A DNA stretch of 64,000 nt from Paenibacillus bovis (lineage in GTDB: Bacteria; Bacillota; Bacilli; Paenibacillales; Paenibacillaceae), in assembly GCF_001421015.2 (NCBI RefSeq), contig NZ_CP013023.1, forward strand, positions 1,853,501-1,917,500, written 5' to 3'. How positions within the stretch are numbered: the first letter of the stretch is position 1; every line of letters starts with the position of its first letter. The notes beneath the pieces are model-generated. The model saw nothing but the letters and a program-made list of their open reading frames with translations, was not told the origin of the DNA and did no database searches. Positions 62,583 through 64,000 of this stretch are shown piece by piece. Both the position numbers and the translations under genes were made by a program.

Positions 62583-63173
62583 ATGATCAGTTTTTTTCGC
62601 AATAAAACGATTCCGTTAGCAGATCAATGGAGCAAGCTGCAGGAAGCAGGCATTGTACTGAATGCAGATGTGGACATGAAGCAGGTGATTGCTGGCAATT
62701 CACTATCCTGGTATGAGGAACGGCCCTATACCAACCTGCTGATTTCCCTGGGAGAGCAGATCTGTACAGATGGCGAATGCATCTATCCTTCGGACCAGCT
62801 CTGGTATGTCGATCTTCAGGCGATCGAGAACACGGATCTGTACACCCAGCTGGCAGAGCGTATGGTAGCAATGACCGGTGATCAGCTGGATATGAGATTT
62901 ATCCGCAGCTGCCTTGATCATGAAAAGGAGCAGGTTGTGTTCTCTTTCCTGCATCACGGCGAAAAAGTCGAATGGGATATCCGTTACTATCCAGAATGGG
63001 CAGACAAGACCTTTTTTGACCGACTTATCCAGCTGGATATGCGTCGCGGCGGAGAGCGGCAGTTTGTCTATATGGCACTCGGCCAGCATCTGCTGATTGG
63101 CTATATGGACCAAAAGCAGTATAAAATGCTGAACAAGCTGGTTGAACCCCGCTTTGAACTTTGGAAATCATAA
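62583..63173 (+). CDS. protein of unknown function
   Basis: The 196-residue soluble protein (MISFFRNKTIPLADQWSKL...) has AGAGGAG 6 nt before the ATG and no signal or membrane segment. It contains WYEERPYTNLLISLG and a strongly charged middle; nothing matches a family I know. A strong terminator follows, so it is monocistronic. Its place beside immunity-type genes could be coincidence. Confidence 0.7.
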   Translation: MISFFRNKTIPLADQWSKLQEAGIVLNADVDMKQVIAGNSLSWYEERPYTNLLISLGEQICTDGECIYPSDQLWYVDLQAIENTDLYTQLAERMVAMTGDQLDMRFIRSCLDHEKEQVVFSFLHHGEKVEWDIRYYPEWADKTFFDRLIQLDMRRGGERQFVYMALGQHLLIGYMDQKQYKMLNKLVEPRFELWKS

Positions 63174-63240
63174 TAATATTTGGATTTCCCTTTTTGAATT
63201 TCCCTTATGTTGTTCCACAAGACTTATACGAATACAGACG

Positions 63241-63283
63241 AAACGCCCTGCTTTTGGTATCTGCCAAAAAGCAGGGCGTTTTT
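63241..63283. terminator. terminator after the 62583 gene
   Basis: AAACGCCCTGCTTTT pairs with AAAAGCAGGGCGTTT, followed by T5. Confidence 0.92.
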
Positions 63284-63610
63284 GTGCGATCGAGATTAAA
63301 AATAATATATGGAACATTATGGTAAAGTGCTGGTTTATACATATTTTTAAATTCTAAATATCAGAATATTGGCTTTAATCGGGCACAAAAAGGCAAAAAC
63401 ATGAATGAAAACGCTATATGTATAGGAATATAAGAAATTGATAGCTATTTCTGCATTATGGTCATTTTGTTATCGTTTTCAGTAGATATTTAAAATTTTA
63501 AGGGTTGATTTTACTTTTTATGGTAATAAAATAGATATGTACTCTTTTCCATATTTACATGTAATTACAGAAAAATAACATACGCATACCACAAAAAGGA
63601 GATGGACAGA
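63284..63610. other. non-coding upstream region of alsS
   Basis: About 330 bp, very AT-rich, with no clear operator or promoter hexamers identified. Confidence 0.5.
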
Positions 63611-64000
63611 GTGAGTACAACTACCCAAAAAGAGAGAGAGAATATGATGATCCCAACTGCACAATCTTCCGATGCACAGACTACAGATTCCTCCAGTAAT
63701 GAAATGGCGGCTGCCGCTACAACAAAGGCAAAAACAGGAGCCGATATGGTCGTGGATACCCTGATTGCCCAGGACGTACAATATGTATTCGGTATTCCCG
63801 GCGCGAAAATCGACCCGGTATTCGATGTATTGCAGGATCGCGGTCCACAGCTGATCGTATGCCGGCATGAACAAAATGCTGCTTTTATGGCGGCAGCGAT
63901 CGGCAGACTGACTGGCAAGCCCGGTGTATGTCTGGTAACATCCGGTCCTGGCGCTTCCAATCTGGTTACTGGTCTGGTAACTGCCAATGCCGAAAGTGAT
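63611..64000 (+). CDS. alsS: catabolic acetolactate synthase, N-terminal part (runs off window)
   Basis: The thiamine-diphosphate enzyme joins two pyruvate molecules into acetolactate for acetoin synthesis. The visible 130 residues contain the AlsS stretch [20 protein letters not shown]. The catalytic Glu86 is in [10 protein letters not shown], and [13 protein letters not shown] follows. The start is GTG at 63611 with AAGGAGA 8 nt upstream; an ATG at 63602 is too close to that site. The first 45 residues are a Ser/Thr/Ala-rich extension not seen in Bacillus AlsS. The 3' end lies outside the window. Confidence 0.93.
   Translation, partial: MSTTTQKERENMMIPTAQSSDAQTTDSSSNEMAAAATTKAKTGADMVVDTLIAQDVQYVFGIPGAKIDPVFDVLQDRGPQLIVCRHEQNAAFMAAAIGRLTGKPGVCLVTSGPGASNLVTGLVTANAESD

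Overview
The window looks like about 64 kb of chromosome from a Gram-positive, Paenibacillus-like bacterium (family Paenibacillaceae; an inference from gene content, not a database result). Support comes from strong AGGAGG-type ribosome binding sites with some TTG and GTG starts, a DivIVA/GpsB-type division protein, an IspA-type intracellular protease, a SwrC-type RND pump, Bacillus-type nasB/nasC, rocA/putB and queCDEF genes, and TnrA/GlnR-type operators. I see no rRNA, tRNA, prophage, intact insertion sequence or CRISPR array.

Layout, left to right. 0-6 kb: the tail of a Ser/Thr-rich protein, a heterodimeric ABC exporter and a GNAT acetyltransferase. 6-19 kb: nitrogen and amino-acid metabolism, with nitrate reductase (nasB-nasC), P5C dehydrogenase, a degenerate AAA+ activator, proline dehydrogenase and a nitrate transporter behind an attenuator-like leader. 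19-30 kb: an M29 aminopeptidase and a glycosidase set (GH3, GH38, GH125, GH29) suited to mannose- and fucose-containing glycans. 30-33 kb: a Fur-controlled siderophore-binding lipoprotein and an AraC activator with a fused binding-protein domain. 33-42 kb: a DivIVA protein, then a TetR-controlled RND pump with adaptor and a TolC-like protein. 42-53 kb: Fsr-type MFS pump, IspA protease, a GntR-ABC transporter-allantoinase operon, and a CynX-type MFS gene divergent from a LysR gene. 53-56 kb: the preQ1 operon queC-queD-queE-queF under a preQ1-I riboswitch. 56-62 kb: an AT-rich patch of barstar, DUF4253, CdiI-like, Imm11-like and duplicated zinc-ribbon genes that looks like an orphan immunity-gene collection, with gpmA inside it. 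The right edge holds the start of alsS.

Regulatory logic visible in the DNA: three TnrA/GlnR-type boxes (upstream of nasB, nasA and the allantoinase operon) tie the nitrogen genes together. A 16-bp palindrome, TGTTCA-N4-TGAACA, recurs upstream of rocA and putB and across the start codon of the regulator between them, suggesting a proline regulon. A Fur box precedes the siderophore lipoprotein.

The most unusual feature is a three-copy intergenic element of about 125 nt (11641-11768, 28213-28336, 53476-53600). Each copy folds into one long hairpin with three helices separated by two internal loops. Helix sequences differ between copies but stay complementary, while internal-loop sequences are shared. 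That pattern is what a conserved structured RNA, or a single-stranded DNA hairpin recognised by a protein, would show. I cannot match it to a family I know.
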